7,835 nucleotides of DNA from an uncultured Halieaceae bacterium (GCA_913063005.1 CAJXZI010000083.1:1-7835), one strand, 5' to 3'; positions 1 to 6,834 are shown, numbered from the stretch's first letter. Notes: generated from the letters alone by a model not told the origin. A program made the numbers and translations.

Positions 1-120
1 CACCCTCTGCTTCCGATGGGTGGGCTGTATAGAGCCAGTAAACCCCATCACACGGATCATTCACTCGCCGGACGTCATTGCGTGAGCGAGAAACCGCCTG
101 CACCTCAGCGCAGAATCTCG

Positions 121-1548
121 ATGACTACGCGCCTCGGTCGTTTGGCGGGTGTTGGTGCAGCGTTCCTCATTGTGGTTTCGATCAGTTATACGCTTGGCAA
201 CTTCAACGCCCGAGACACCATCAGTCGGCCCGATATGAGCTGGGCCTTGGGGTCAGCGGCTGCCATAAAAATAAGCGACCTATCTATCAGTCTTGAGCAC
301 GCGGCAAACGCCATACGGAAGCGGAATCCTGAGGCATCTGAGGCGGAATTAGGCGAAGCCTACGATTACCTCGCTGAACTGTTATCCGCATCTATGGAAA
401 TGCACATCGCCAAAGGCGATCCTCTACAACCAGAGTTCACCAACTGGATGAGCGACTACCGCAAGTTCTTGGGTGATAGTCCCGATGCTGTCTACTCAAC
501 AGCGCGGATTGATGCTGACATAGACTATGAAGTCACCCTTACTGCGGGGTCTGCGGACTATATCGGCTTAGTTATCTACGACCGCAATCCTATTACCGGT
601 TGGAACCGTGTGGCGGACAGCGCAAGTATTGTTCCTGATGCGGAAAACGCGACCTTTCACATTCGGCTGACTACCGCACCGAACGATGAGGTAACGCAAA
701 GCACGGCCTCAGGTGCTGCTGGTGCTGGTGCTGGTGCTGGTGCTGGTGCTGGTGCCGACAGTGCATCGCCCATTGCCTCCAGTGGCCAAGATTCAAGCAT
801 CCCCGAATCAAGGCGTGGGTCTTCATCCGAGCAGCTAACACTACAACTCAGCAACACTAGCCACATGATTATGGTTCGGGAGTACTTCTTTGACGCTGAG
901 ATTAGGCAACCCTCAAAACTGCGAATCTCGGCGGTGTCAACGCTCACCAACACCCGCACCAACACCAAAACGCGAACCAACACGATAACGGCCGATGTGG
1001 CAGGTGCCGCTCCAGCGACGTTACACGCGACCAAAAATGACACGCCGTTTGCGACGCGCGCAGACAAGGCCGTGAACTTTTTTAATCAGACCTGGCAAGG
1101 CAGTCTTGCGCTTGCCGACGCAATGAAAGCGACCACAAATAGTTTTGACCGCCCGGCTACCGTCTCGCCTGATTTCGTAGGCATTTTCTATCCGACACCG
1201 GATAACGACTACCACGGCGGCTCATTCTCGCTCGAACCGGGTGACGCACTCATCGTCGAAGGCAGCGTCCCCACCGCCGCATTTTGGAGCATTACCCTAC
1301 AAAACCACTGGATGCAGTCGATCGAAAGCAACGGCGAATCCGCCTCTCTCAGAGGCAGTGAAATCACAAACCGACAAGGTCAGTATCGTGTCTGGATTAG
1401 CGACACACCTGCTCCGGAGGGTGAGGACTGGCTCAATACAGGCGGCGCATCCGAGGGCTTGGTGGCTATAAGGTATTTGCTGTCTGATAACGTAACGCCG
1501 CCGACGGCAACATTGCAAAAGGCAGACGATACGATCGATACAAAGTAA
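121..1548 (+). CDS. DUF1214-family exported or membrane-anchored protein
   Basis: The product is 475 residues from the ATG at 121. That start puts a basic n-region and a hydrophobic stretch (about residues 11-26) at the N-terminus, as expected of a signal peptide or single membrane anchor; no clean Ala-X-Ala cleavage site is visible. An in-frame ATG at 16 would bury this segment behind 35 polar residues and is less likely, although neither start has a strong Shine-Dalgarno. Residues 110-190 (DNP-like 'GDSPDAVYSTARID', then a beta-rich stretch) and 355-457 ('FYPTPDNDYHGGSFSLEPGD', W389, W397, W425, W437) match the DUF1214 pattern. The biochemical role of this family is not established; in hydrocarbon and steroid degraders it often lies beside catabolic genes. 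Two low-complexity segments interrupt the domain: an Ala-Gly run plus Ser-rich linker (197-236) and a Thr-Asn/Arg repeat (276-290). The sulfotransferase-family gene follows after 38 bp without a visible terminator, so co-transcription is likely. Confidence 0.8.
   Translation: MTTRLGRLAGVGAAFLIVVSISYTLGNFNARDTISRPDMSWALGSAAAIKISDLSISLEHAANAIRKRNPEASEAELGEAYDYLAELLSASMEMHIAKGDPLQPEFTNWMSDYRKFLGDSPDAVYSTARIDADIDYEVTLTAGSADYIGLVIYDRNPITGWNRVADSASIVPDAENATFHIRLTTAPNDEVTQSTASGAAGAGAGAGAGAGADSASPIASSGQDSSIPESRRGSSSEQLTLQLSNTSHMIMVREYFFDAEIRQPSKLRISAVSTLTNTRTNTKTRTNTITADVAGAAPATLHATKNDTPFATRADKAVNFFNQTWQGSLALADAMKATTNSFDRPATVSPDFVGIFYPTPDNDYHGGSFSLEPGDALIVEGSVPTAAFWSITLQNHWMQSIESNGESASLRGSEITNRQGQYRVWISDTPAPEGEDWLNTGGASEGLVAIRYLLSDNVTPPTATLQKADDTIDTK
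712..756 (+). repeat. GGTGCT hexanucleotide repeat encoding Gly-Ala run
   Basis: Five perfect GGTGCT units lie at 721-750, with a sixth unit (GGTGCC) at 751-756 and one more at 712-717 separated by a GCT codon. They encode an alternating Ala-Gly stretch in the DUF1214 protein. Because the unit is six bases, gain or loss of copies by slippage would change linker length without breaking the frame. Confidence 0.95.
946..984 (+). repeat. ACCAACAC-type repeat encoding Thr-Asn-Thr-Arg/Lys
   Basis: The motif ACCAACAC occurs at 946-953, 958-965 and 977-984, with CGC, AAA and CGA codons between copies. In frame it gives TNTRTNTKTRTNTIT, a short basic and Thr-rich repeat (residues 276-290) in the DUF1214 protein. 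The spacing is uneven (12 then 19 bp), so it is a degenerate rather than a clean tandem repeat. Confidence 0.8.
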
Positions 1549-1575
1549 CGCAACTGATCTAGCCTGAATGACATG

Positions 1576-1580
1576 AGGAG
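1576..1580 (+). promoter_or_regulatory. Shine-Dalgarno fixing the GTG start of the sulfotransferase gene
   Basis: AGGAG is centred six bases before the GTG at 1587. The nearby ATG at 1573 opens only a six-codon frame, so the GTG is the supported start. Confidence 0.8.
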
Positions 1581-1586
1581 CAAAGG

Positions 1587-2738
1587 GTGCTGAACACAGA
1601 TCAACTCGTCACTAATGCGCTCGAAGTTGTCAAAACTTCAGCCTTTCGGGACCTTAGTTTCCTTGAGCCCCTTGAGTCCTTGGTCGGAGGGCTTAACACC
1701 GAAGCAGCACTTAACGAGCTTGGCAGGCAGTTCCATGCGGCTCGCCTAACAGATTTATTGGCAAACCGGCTAAGGCTTGAAAAATGGACCGAGCGCCATC
1801 CCGAAATTCTGGATGAAGAAATACTCAGTCCTATTGTTGTCATCGGATTGCCGCGCACAGGCACTACGATGTTGCACCGTAGCATTGCCGCTGATGACCA
1901 ACTTTTGGCGCCGCTTTGGTACGAGGTTCGCCAGCCCAGCCCTATAAACGACAATTTTGTGCAGGAAGATGCTCGTATTCCAATTGCTCAGGCAGAAGTC
2001 GCTGCAATGCTGGAGGCCTCACCTGAACTTGCGGCCATACATCCGATGGATCCCGTTGCCGCCGATGAAGAAATTATGCTGCTCGAGCATGCTTTCATGA
2101 GCACCGTTCCTGAATGTTACGGCTTCATGCCTGAGTACGGCGACAGCCTTTACACCCAAGATCAATCTGCCGCCTACGACTATCTCTACCTTCAGCTGCA
2201 GTGCTTGCAGTGGCAGAAGCGAAAAAAAGGACTGACCGGCACGCGCTGGCTATTAAAAACACCGCATCATCTTCACTACCCGGAACACCTCTTTGCGCGC
2301 TTTCCTGACGCGGTAGTGATTCAAACTCACCGCCACCCAATCGAGGTCATCCCCTCCTACGGCAGCATGATGTCAGCTCTGGCATCACCGTTCACCGACG
2401 AGCTCGACCCGGTTGCGATGGCGCAACATTGGGCAAAAAAATGGCAGGTCGGCCTCGCCAAAACACGTGAGTTTCGCGACAACGGCCATGACGATCGCTA
2501 TTTAGACTTGTGGTTCAAAGATTCAATCAGTGACCCTGAAGCGACGGTTCGGCGGATCTACGAATTCACGGGACAAAATCTAACCGAGGCGGCACTGGCG
2601 GAAATGGTGCGATGGCGCGAAATGAACGCCAGAGAAAACCGCCCCGAGCACCATTACCGGTTAGCCGACTATGGATTCACCACTGGCGGTATCGAGGAAC
2701 AGTTCGGCGAGTATATTTCGCGGCACGCGCAGGAATGA
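1587..2738 (+). CDS. Sulfotransferase-family protein (PAPS-binding type)
   Basis: This 383-residue protein starts at GTG. It carries the 5'-phosphosulfate-binding loop of sulfotransferases as 'IGLPRTGTTMLHRS' (residues 86-99), following a beta strand (PIVV). A second hallmark is 'RWLLKTPHHLHYPEHLFARF' (220-239) leading into 'VVIQTHRHPIEVIPSYGSMM' (243-262), the usual site of 3'-phosphate contacts (R249 and S258 are candidates). Length and layout fit the bacterial Sulfotransfer_3-like group, which transfers sulfate from PAPS to hydroxyl or amino groups; many members have unknown acceptors and some may not be true sulfotransferases. The N-terminal 80 residues are helical-looking and family-typical, and no signal peptide is visible, so it is probably cytoplasmic. 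It follows the DUF1214 gene by 38 bp and ends 16 bp before the convergent SRPBCC gene. The substrate cannot be read from sequence; the surrounding dehydrogenases suggest a hydroxylated hydrophobic compound. Confidence 0.88.
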   Translation: MLNTDQLVTNALEVVKTSAFRDLSFLEPLESLVGGLNTEAALNELGRQFHAARLTDLLANRLRLEKWTERHPEILDEEILSPIVVIGLPRTGTTMLHRSIAADDQLLAPLWYEVRQPSPINDNFVQEDARIPIAQAEVAAMLEASPELAAIHPMDPVAADEEIMLLEHAFMSTVPECYGFMPEYGDSLYTQDQSAAYDYLYLQLQCLQWQKRKKGLTGTRWLLKTPHHLHYPEHLFARFPDAVVIQTHRHPIEVIPSYGSMMSALASPFTDELDPVAMAQHWAKKWQVGLAKTREFRDNGHDDRYLDLWFKDSISDPEATVRRIYEFTGQNLTEAALAEMVRWREMNARENRPEHHYRLADYGFTTGGIEEQFGEYISRHAQE

Positions 2739-2748
2739 TTACCGATAC

Positions 2749-2763
2749 GGCAAATCATTTGCC
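2749..2763. terminator. Short hairpin between convergent genes (possible bidirectional terminator)
   Basis: GGCAAA and TTTGCC form a perfect 6-bp stem around a three-base loop that is the TGA stop codon of the leftward SRPBCC gene. The stem begins 10 bp after the stop of the rightward sulfotransferase gene. There is no U-tract on either side, so termination activity is uncertain. Confidence 0.3.
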
Positions 2764-3231
2764 TTCAACATACGCCTTGAGCGCATTAGCCGTATCATCA
2801 AACGCACGCTTCACCCAGGGCCCTGCAAAACGCATGACATGAATGCCGTGAGGTCCCAAAAACGCATCGGTTGAGTAGTACTCGCAGCTATCAGGGCCCG
2901 TTGAGGTAACGAACTGATCTCGTCGCGCGGGATAAGGCCACTCGTCAACCCACGGAGCTGACCATGAGACTAGCCGTGGCTCATCGATTTCCGTAATGAA
3001 CTCAACGTTGTCAAAGTACTGCCCCTCTTCCGTATAGCTTTTGAGCTTCATCGACAATGGCTCGCCTACTTGAAGCACGCCCGACGCCTCAACACAGAAG
3101 GGGTTCCATTCGTTATACCGGTCAAAATCAACGAGCACATCCCACACGGCCTGAGCAGGTGCAGCAATCTGCACGGTTATTGAGCGGACGATCGCATTGG
3201 GATCTACCGCCAGCTTTTCGTCTTCGGTCAT
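2755..3231 (-). CDS. SRPBCC-family (polyketide cyclase/dehydrase-like) small protein
   Basis: The product is 158 residues. The segment at residues 20-45 ('VQIAAPAQAVWDVLVDFDRY' then 'NEWNPF') is the classic opening of the SRPBCC / START-like helix-grip fold: first strand, 'AP...VW..L.D...Y..WNPF', then a series of strands and a long C-terminal helix (about 137-156). Length is normal for single-domain members, which bind hydrophobic ligands in a central cavity; some are cyclases, aromatases or lipid carriers. No catalytic residue can be assigned by reading. The start is well supported: AAGGAG lies six bases upstream (3238-3243). It sits 42 bp downstream of the SDR on the same strand and is almost certainly co-transcribed with it, suggesting that the two act on the same or consecutive intermediates. 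Its stop codon lies inside a small convergent hairpin. The family call is firm; the function is open. Confidence 0.88.
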   Translation of the reverse strand: MTEDEKLAVDPNAIVRSITVQIAAPAQAVWDVLVDFDRYNEWNPFCVEASGVLQVGEPLSMKLKSYTEEGQYFDNVEFITEIDEPRLVSWSAPWVDEWPYPARRDQFVTSTGPDSCEYYSTDAFLGPHGIHVMRFAGPWVKRAFDDTANALKAYVEGK

Positions 3232-3273
3232 GCTTATCTCCTTTAAGGCGTTTTCCTCAGCTAAAACGGGGCA

Positions 3274-4053
3274 TTAGGGCGCCATATACTCGCCACCATT
3301 CACATCGACCGAGGTACCGGTAATGACGGCAGAATAATCGGATAAGAAGGCCAGAACAGCCTTAGCGCAATCTTCTTCAGGCGGGATGATGCCCAACGGA
3401 ATGCGATCGGTGATACCGCGAACGACCGTCTCCCTATCAGCCCCCGCCTGCACTTGTTGATCAATAAATCCATAAACCGGCGCACCGCCAATCCAGCCCA
3501 TGCGTAACGCGTTGACTCGAATAGCGTACTTGCCAAAGTCATTCGCCATATGGCGCGTGAGGGCATTCAAGGCCCCCTTGCCCGCCGCATACATTGTCTC
3601 GCCAGAAAAGGGTTTCACCGTAGACATGGTGGAGACATTCACGATCGACCCACCACCGACAGCCTGCATGTGAGGGGCACAGGCCTGCGCCATTCGAAGT
3701 GCGCCTTGGCAGATAACATTAATGACATCGCCCATCTTATCGGGGTCAGAGACATCAGCCGGCGCCCAATCACCGTGTGCGTAAGCGCTGTTTACCAAGC
3801 CATCAATACGGCCAAAAGCCTCAACGCCTGCGCCAATCAACGCTTTGCATTGCTCTGTCGACGTCACATCGGTGCTAAGCGCAACAGCCTCCCCTCCCGC
3901 GCTTCGAATCGATTCTGCGACCTCGTCGAGGAAGCCCTGGTTGCGCGCACCGAGTACCACCTTAGCGCCCTCAGCGGCCGCTAATTTGGCGAGCGTCTGT
4001 CCAAGACCCGGCCCAACACCACTTATCACTATCACTTTTCCATTTAGTAACAT
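3274..4053 (-). CDS. SDR-family oxidoreductase with altered catalytic motifs
   Basis: This 259-residue classical-length short-chain dehydrogenase has the dinucleotide loop 'SGVGPGLG' (11-18), D62 before V63 (adenine-pocket Asp), N112 in helix 4, and Y155-x-x-x-K159. The strand-2 end reads 'LGARN' (R37), which hints at NADP(H) rather than NAD(H), though this is weak. Two deviations are visible: the usual NNAG is 'VNSAY' (87-91), and the position 13 residues before the catalytic Tyr, normally Ser, is T142 (codon ACC), flanked by S141 and S144. Thr can sometimes replace this Ser, or a neighbouring Ser may do the job. The C-terminus 'TGTSVDVNGGEYMAP' is normal for the family. The start is supported by GAGGA at 4061-4065 with seven-base spacing. 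It heads a two-gene unit with the SRPBCC gene and diverges from another SDR. The likely reaction is alcohol/ketone interconversion; the substrate is unknown. Confidence 0.9.
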   Translation of the reverse strand: MLLNGKVIVISGVGPGLGQTLAKLAAAEGAKVVLGARNQGFLDEVAESIRSAGGEAVALSTDVTSTEQCKALIGAGVEAFGRIDGLVNSAYAHGDWAPADVSDPDKMGDVINVICQGALRMAQACAPHMQAVGGGSIVNVSTMSTVKPFSGETMYAAGKGALNALTRHMANDFGKYAIRVNALRMGWIGGAPVYGFIDQQVQAGADRETVVRGITDRIPLGIIPPEEDCAKAVLAFLSDYSAVITGTSVDVNGGEYMAP

Positions 4054-4335
4054 CGCTTTTTCCTCACCGGTCTAGCGGTCCGGCATCTGCTCCATGATTT
4101 CTAAACTTTTTCTCACTCTACGTCCTATTTAGCCGTTTTGCGTCGCTATTAAACACGTCACACGACCTAACCAAGGACTTCGTATCGCTTCATTTCTTAA
4201 GATCCCACGGCCGTTATGCGCCGGCATGGTCCATTTGCGCACCGAGCTCTTGTCTTCCCCCTTGCAAAACGGCGGGCATGATTGGCACTCTACCCCCTCA
4301 TACGAGCTAGTAAAAACAATAACAGGAGGCATGCA
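4054..4335. promoter_or_regulatory. Divergent intergenic region between two SDR genes
   Basis: These 282 bp must carry promoters for both divergent SDR genes. Visible small symmetric elements are the 8-bp palindrome ACGGCCGT (4207-4214) and ATGG-T-CCAT (4225-4233). I see no convincing -35/-10 pair on either strand and no credible small gene. A 10-base word, AAGATCCCAC (4199-4208), recurs in the other divergent region at 6421-6430, which may be chance. Confidence 0.55.
4324..4329 (+). promoter_or_regulatory. Strong Shine-Dalgarno fixing a GTG start
   Basis: A perfect AGGAGG lies six bases before the GTG at 4336. The frame is open further upstream to a TTG at 4282, but that extension encodes a non-SDR-like leader with no ribosome binding site. 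An ATG at 4331 lies in another frame. Confidence 0.88.
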
Positions 4336-5085
4336 GTGTCGACTCAAACTAATCGTGTTGCGGTTATCACAGGCGCAGCAGGCGGCGTTGGCCAATCAAC
4401 CGTCAAAAAGTTTGCTGAACAGGGATACACGGTGATCGGTACCGATATCAGGGTGCCTGAGGGCTTGTTTGAACACGCAAGCGTCTCCTACCGAGCCTGC
4501 GATGTCACCAGCGAGTCAGACTGGCAAGCACTCTCGGATGCAGTCATCACCGAGCACGGAAAGCTCGATGTGCTCGTGAACAACGCGGCAATTTTGATGA
4601 CTTACACGATTGAGACGTCGTCGGTTGACGACTACAAGCGCATGATGGAAGTCAACTCGACCTCCGTCTTCTTGGGCATGAAGTTCATGCTCGATGCGCT
4701 CAAGAAAAGTGAGGCGGCCTCGATCGTTAACATATCGTCATCCTCAGCTCTCGCAGGATACCCTCACTTTATTGCTTATGGCGCGGCCAAAGCCGCAGTG
4801 AGAAGCTTAACAATGAGTGTCGCAGTGCATTGCCAAACCAATCAGCTGCCAATTCGCTGTAACAGCGTGCATCCGGACGGCATCCTTACCGATATGACTA
4901 CTAACATGGAAGGGAACTTTCCCGAGATGGAACCGCATCAGGCGATGAAAGCTTTCAGCTTTGCTTGCGAGCCAGAAGCGGTAACGGATGTTATTTATTT
5001 CCTCGCCAGTCACGAGTCACGCCATATCAACGGCGCCGAGATCAGGGTCGATAACAGCTCAACGATTCAGATGCCTTACCTCTGA
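4336..5085 (+). CDS. Classical SDR-family oxidoreductase
   Basis: From the GTG start the protein is 249 residues, the standard classical SDR length. All family landmarks are intact: cofactor loop 'TGAAGGVG' (12-19), D37 at the end of strand 2 (favours NAD(H)), D56-V57 contacting adenine, 'NNAA' (82-85), N107 in helix 4, S135, and Y148-x-x-x-K152 in 'YGAAK'. A Pro-containing 'VHPDGILTDM' (178-187) matches the post-catalytic substrate-loop region. The expected reaction is NAD-linked oxidation or reduction of a secondary alcohol/ketone; hydroxysteroid dehydrogenases are close in pattern, but the substrate cannot be fixed. It differs from the divergent SDR in having complete catalytic motifs and a probable different cofactor preference. 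It stands alone on its strand, faces the alcohol dehydrogenase gene convergently, and shares its upstream region with the leftward SDR, so co-regulation is plausible. Confidence 0.92.
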   Translation: MSTQTNRVAVITGAAGGVGQSTVKKFAEQGYTVIGTDIRVPEGLFEHASVSYRACDVTSESDWQALSDAVITEHGKLDVLVNNAAILMTYTIETSSVDDYKRMMEVNSTSVFLGMKFMLDALKKSEAASIVNISSSSALAGYPHFIAYGAAKAAVRSLTMSVAVHCQTNQLPIRCNSVHPDGILTDMTTNMEGNFPEMEPHQAMKAFSFACEPEAVTDVIYFLASHESRHINGAEIRVDNSSTIQMPYL

Positions 5086-5117
5086 CTACACACCTCTGAT
5101 TAAGCACCTAAAAAATA

Positions 5118-5173
5118 CGGATATCTGATAAAACATGCGGACATCTGCGTAAAACAGAGATGCACGGATATTG
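5118..5173. repeat. Imperfect direct repeats in a convergent intergenic region
   Basis: Two adjacent near-copies begin at 5118 and 5138: CGGATATCTG then ATAAAACA, and CGGACATCTG then CGTAAAACA. A third partial copy, CGGATATTG, begins at 5165. The first two units are spaced 20 bp, about two helical turns. They lie just past the stop of the rightward SDR, a position not expected for a promoter operator. No function is assigned. Confidence 0.5.
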
Positions 5174-5204
5174 CCGTTCTGTGTCATCTCAAACGCCTGC
5201 CCAT

Positions 5205-5225
5205 GGCACACCGCAAAGGTGCGCC
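5205..5225 (-). terminator. Hairpin just downstream of the alcohol dehydrogenase
   Basis: On the minus-strand RNA, GGCGCACC and GGTGTGCC pair over 8 bp with one G-U wobble around a five-base loop (TTTGC), starting 8 bases after the TAG stop of the dehydrogenase. On the plus strand the wobble is an A-C mismatch, so the hairpin suits leftward transcripts better. No U-tract follows immediately, so it is either a weak terminator or a 3'-end stabilising stem. Confidence 0.4.
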
Positions 5226-5233
5226 GATAAGCA

Positions 5234-6280
5234 CTAAAGCGTCATCATTATCTTGACGACATCATCCTCCCGGGCGTCGAAGATACGATAGGCCTCGGTG
5301 CCCTCTGACAGCGACATATGGTGGGAAAACAGTCCCTCGGCCTTTAAGCGACCGTGCTGCAATAGCGGTATCAGATGAGGCCACTGATCAATCACCGAAG
5401 CAACACCTGCCCGGATGGTGATGTCCTTATAAAGCACTTTCAGCATTGGGAGCTGCACATCAGGTTGCGGCAATCCAATGAATGAGGCTGTGCTGCCTCT
5501 GCCTGCGATTTTAATGGCAAGTTCAACGGCCGACTTGGCGCCTGACGCCTCGAAAACACGAGGGACGCCCGCGCCTTTAGTTGCATCCATAATGATAGGT
5601 AACGCTTGCGATGGCTCCAAGGCAACAGCACCAAGACCCGCGGCATGGGCTCTACGGTTTGCCACGGGGTCGATGGCGTAAACTCTGGCGGCGCCGAGGG
5701 TAAACGCTAGTTCAACACCGATTAGTCCGATAGGTCCAAGACCCACGACAGCGACGGTATCGCCAGGCTGCATACCGGTTCGAGTCAGGCCAAAGTACGC
5801 AGTACACATCGCATCGGTGAGCAAGATACTGTGCTCATCGCTCACTCCCTCGGGTATCGGCTGCAAGGTTAAATCTGCCATCGGCACGTTAACAAACTCG
5901 GCCTGACCGCCATTTAATCGCGTGCTGAGCCCAAAGGCTGTCCAGTGCTCACAGAGTTGCGTATGGCCAGACAGGCAATGCTTGCAACGCCCGCAGGGTG
6001 CACCACCCGAAGCGAGCACCTTCTGCCCTACTTTGTGACGGTGAACCGATTTTCCCACCTCAACGATCTCGCCGGCAAACTCATGGCCAACACAAAAGGG
6101 ATCAACACCTTCGCTGTAGTTGGCGGTTCCAACATTGTCGCCGTGATACATATGTAAATCAGAGCCGCAGATACTGCACCGCTCGACTTTTACGATGACA
6201 CTGTTGTCCGTTGCAAGCTCAGGATCAGGGTAGTTCTCGTAGCGCACATCGCGCGGACCGTTGAAGACTAGGGCTTTCAA
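5234..6280 (-). CDS. Zinc-dependent medium-chain alcohol dehydrogenase (MDR family)
   Basis: The 348-residue protein is the usual length of a bacterial Zn-dependent MDR. The GroES-like domain holds the catalytic zinc ligands C38 (in 'CSICGSDLH'), H66 and E67 (in 'GHEF'), and the four structural-zinc cysteines C96, C99, C102 and C110. The Rossmann domain has 'GLGPIG' (180-185) and D204 at the strand-2 end, favouring NAD(H). The segment 'LLTDAMCTAY' (153-162) resembles the threonine dehydrogenase / formaldehyde dehydrogenase / sorbitol dehydrogenase-like branch rather than quinone reductases. It should oxidise an alcohol or reduce a carbonyl in the cytoplasm; the substrate is not readable. The start is TTG: 'MKALVFNGP' is the canonical N-terminus of the family and AGAGG sits six bases upstream. 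It is monocistronic within view, divergent from the TonB receptor across 580 bp and convergent with the SDR. Confidence 0.93.
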   Translation of the reverse strand: MKALVFNGPRDVRYENYPDPELATDNSVIVKVERCSICGSDLHMYHGDNVGTANYSEGVDPFCVGHEFAGEIVEVGKSVHRHKVGQKVLASGGAPCGRCKHCLSGHTQLCEHWTAFGLSTRLNGGQAEFVNVPMADLTLQPIPEGVSDEHSILLTDAMCTAYFGLTRTGMQPGDTVAVVGLGPIGLIGVELAFTLGAARVYAIDPVANRRAHAAGLGAVALEPSQALPIIMDATKGAGVPRVFEASGAKSAVELAIKIAGRGSTASFIGLPQPDVQLPMLKVLYKDITIRAGVASVIDQWPHLIPLLQHGRLKAEGLFSHHMSLSEGTEAYRIFDAREDDVVKIMMTL

Positions 6281-6286
6281 GTAACA

Positions 6287-6291
6287 CCTCT
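6287..6291 (-). promoter_or_regulatory. Shine-Dalgarno supporting the TTG start of the dehydrogenase
   Basis: On the minus strand AGAGG lies six bases before TTG (6280-6278). The codon gives Met in 'MKALVFNGP', the expected family N-terminus, so a TTG start is well supported. Confidence 0.75.
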
Positions 6292-6810
6292 CTATCGATA
6301 TTTATCGCTATGGCTGTCTTATTTTTTATAACGTTATCAGTCAGAGCTGGGACGATGTTTTTTTGGAATTTCTGTTCAATACTCCGCTTCCAGTTTTTCG
6401 ATGCACCAAAAGCTCCTTACAAGATCCCACACCACACGACGAAAATACGCGGTTTGACGAACGGCTCAGCCAAAAACCTAGCACACAGGGAGATGATGAA
6501 AGGGTGACCGGCTAAGCAATTCTCCCGATCTGACAACTGCTAATTACAGAAGAGACTCTCATGGCAAGAGCACAGGCAGAGAGTACGACCCCTGCAACCC
6601 CTATTTGTGCAAAATGCGCCTCAATACGAGGTAGTCCATTTGTTCTAAAAATCAGGAATAACAAGCATTCCCTCACGCCCCCGGCTGAGACACACTAGGT
6701 AAACAGAATCCCGACAACTGTATTTAGTCGAGACCTGAATTACGGTGGCAGACGTGAGTTTAAAGAGACCAAATCGGTTGACTCAAACCCATTGTCTGGC
6801 AAGGTAAACG

Positions 6811-6834
6811 CAGACGGCAGAGTCTGTCCGCCTG
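6811..6834 (+). other. Hairpin in the leader of the TonB-dependent receptor
   Basis: CAGACGG and CCGCCTG form a 7-bp stem with one mismatch, closed by an inner CAG-AGT-CTG stem-loop and a single bulged T. It ends 26 bases before the receptor ATG and 14 bases before its Shine-Dalgarno. No U-tract follows, so a translational or stability role is more likely than termination. Confidence 0.4.

Noticed and set aside
1..37. Small inverted repeats CACCC/GGGTG and GGCT/AGCC
   Set aside because: Stems of only 4-5 bp without a U-tract at the window edge; no terminator can be supported.
16..120. Upstream ATG extension of the DUF1214 gene
   Set aside because: It would add 35 polar residues before an evident signal or anchor segment and has no ribosome binding site; the ATG at 121 is preferred.
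657..1067. Leftward frame of 136 codons with an Ala-Pro run
   Set aside because: It is the antisense shadow of the DUF1214 gene; its repeat is the complement of the Gly-Ala repeat and it matches no family.
4282..4335. TTG-initiated extension of the rightward SDR
   Set aside because: It lacks a Shine-Dalgarno and adds a leader foreign to the family, whereas GTG 4336 has a perfect AGGAGG.
5154..5182. ACAGA/TCTGT and ACGG/CCGT nested pairing as a terminator of the rightward SDR
   Set aside because: The stem is short, has a five-base one-sided bulge and no U-tract.
6310..6507. 65-codon rightward frame with a hydrophobic start
   Set aside because: No ribosome binding site, many rare-looking codons and no family resemblance; it overlaps the presumed dehydrogenase promoter.
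6493..6507. Four-codon frame (Met-Met-Lys-Gly) after GGGAG
   Set aside because: It resembles a leader peptide start, but it is too short to support and lies about 350 bases before the receptor gene.
6561..6698. 45-codon rightward frame with a Cys-x-x-Cys motif
   Set aside because: Only a weak purine-rich sequence precedes the ATG, third-position GC is low for this genome, and one CxxC is not enough; it would be rescued by conservation or ribosome profiling.
6778..6806. TTGACT as a -35 box for the receptor promoter
   Set aside because: At 17 bp the -10 hexamer would be AAGGTA, a poor match, and neighbouring spacings are no better.
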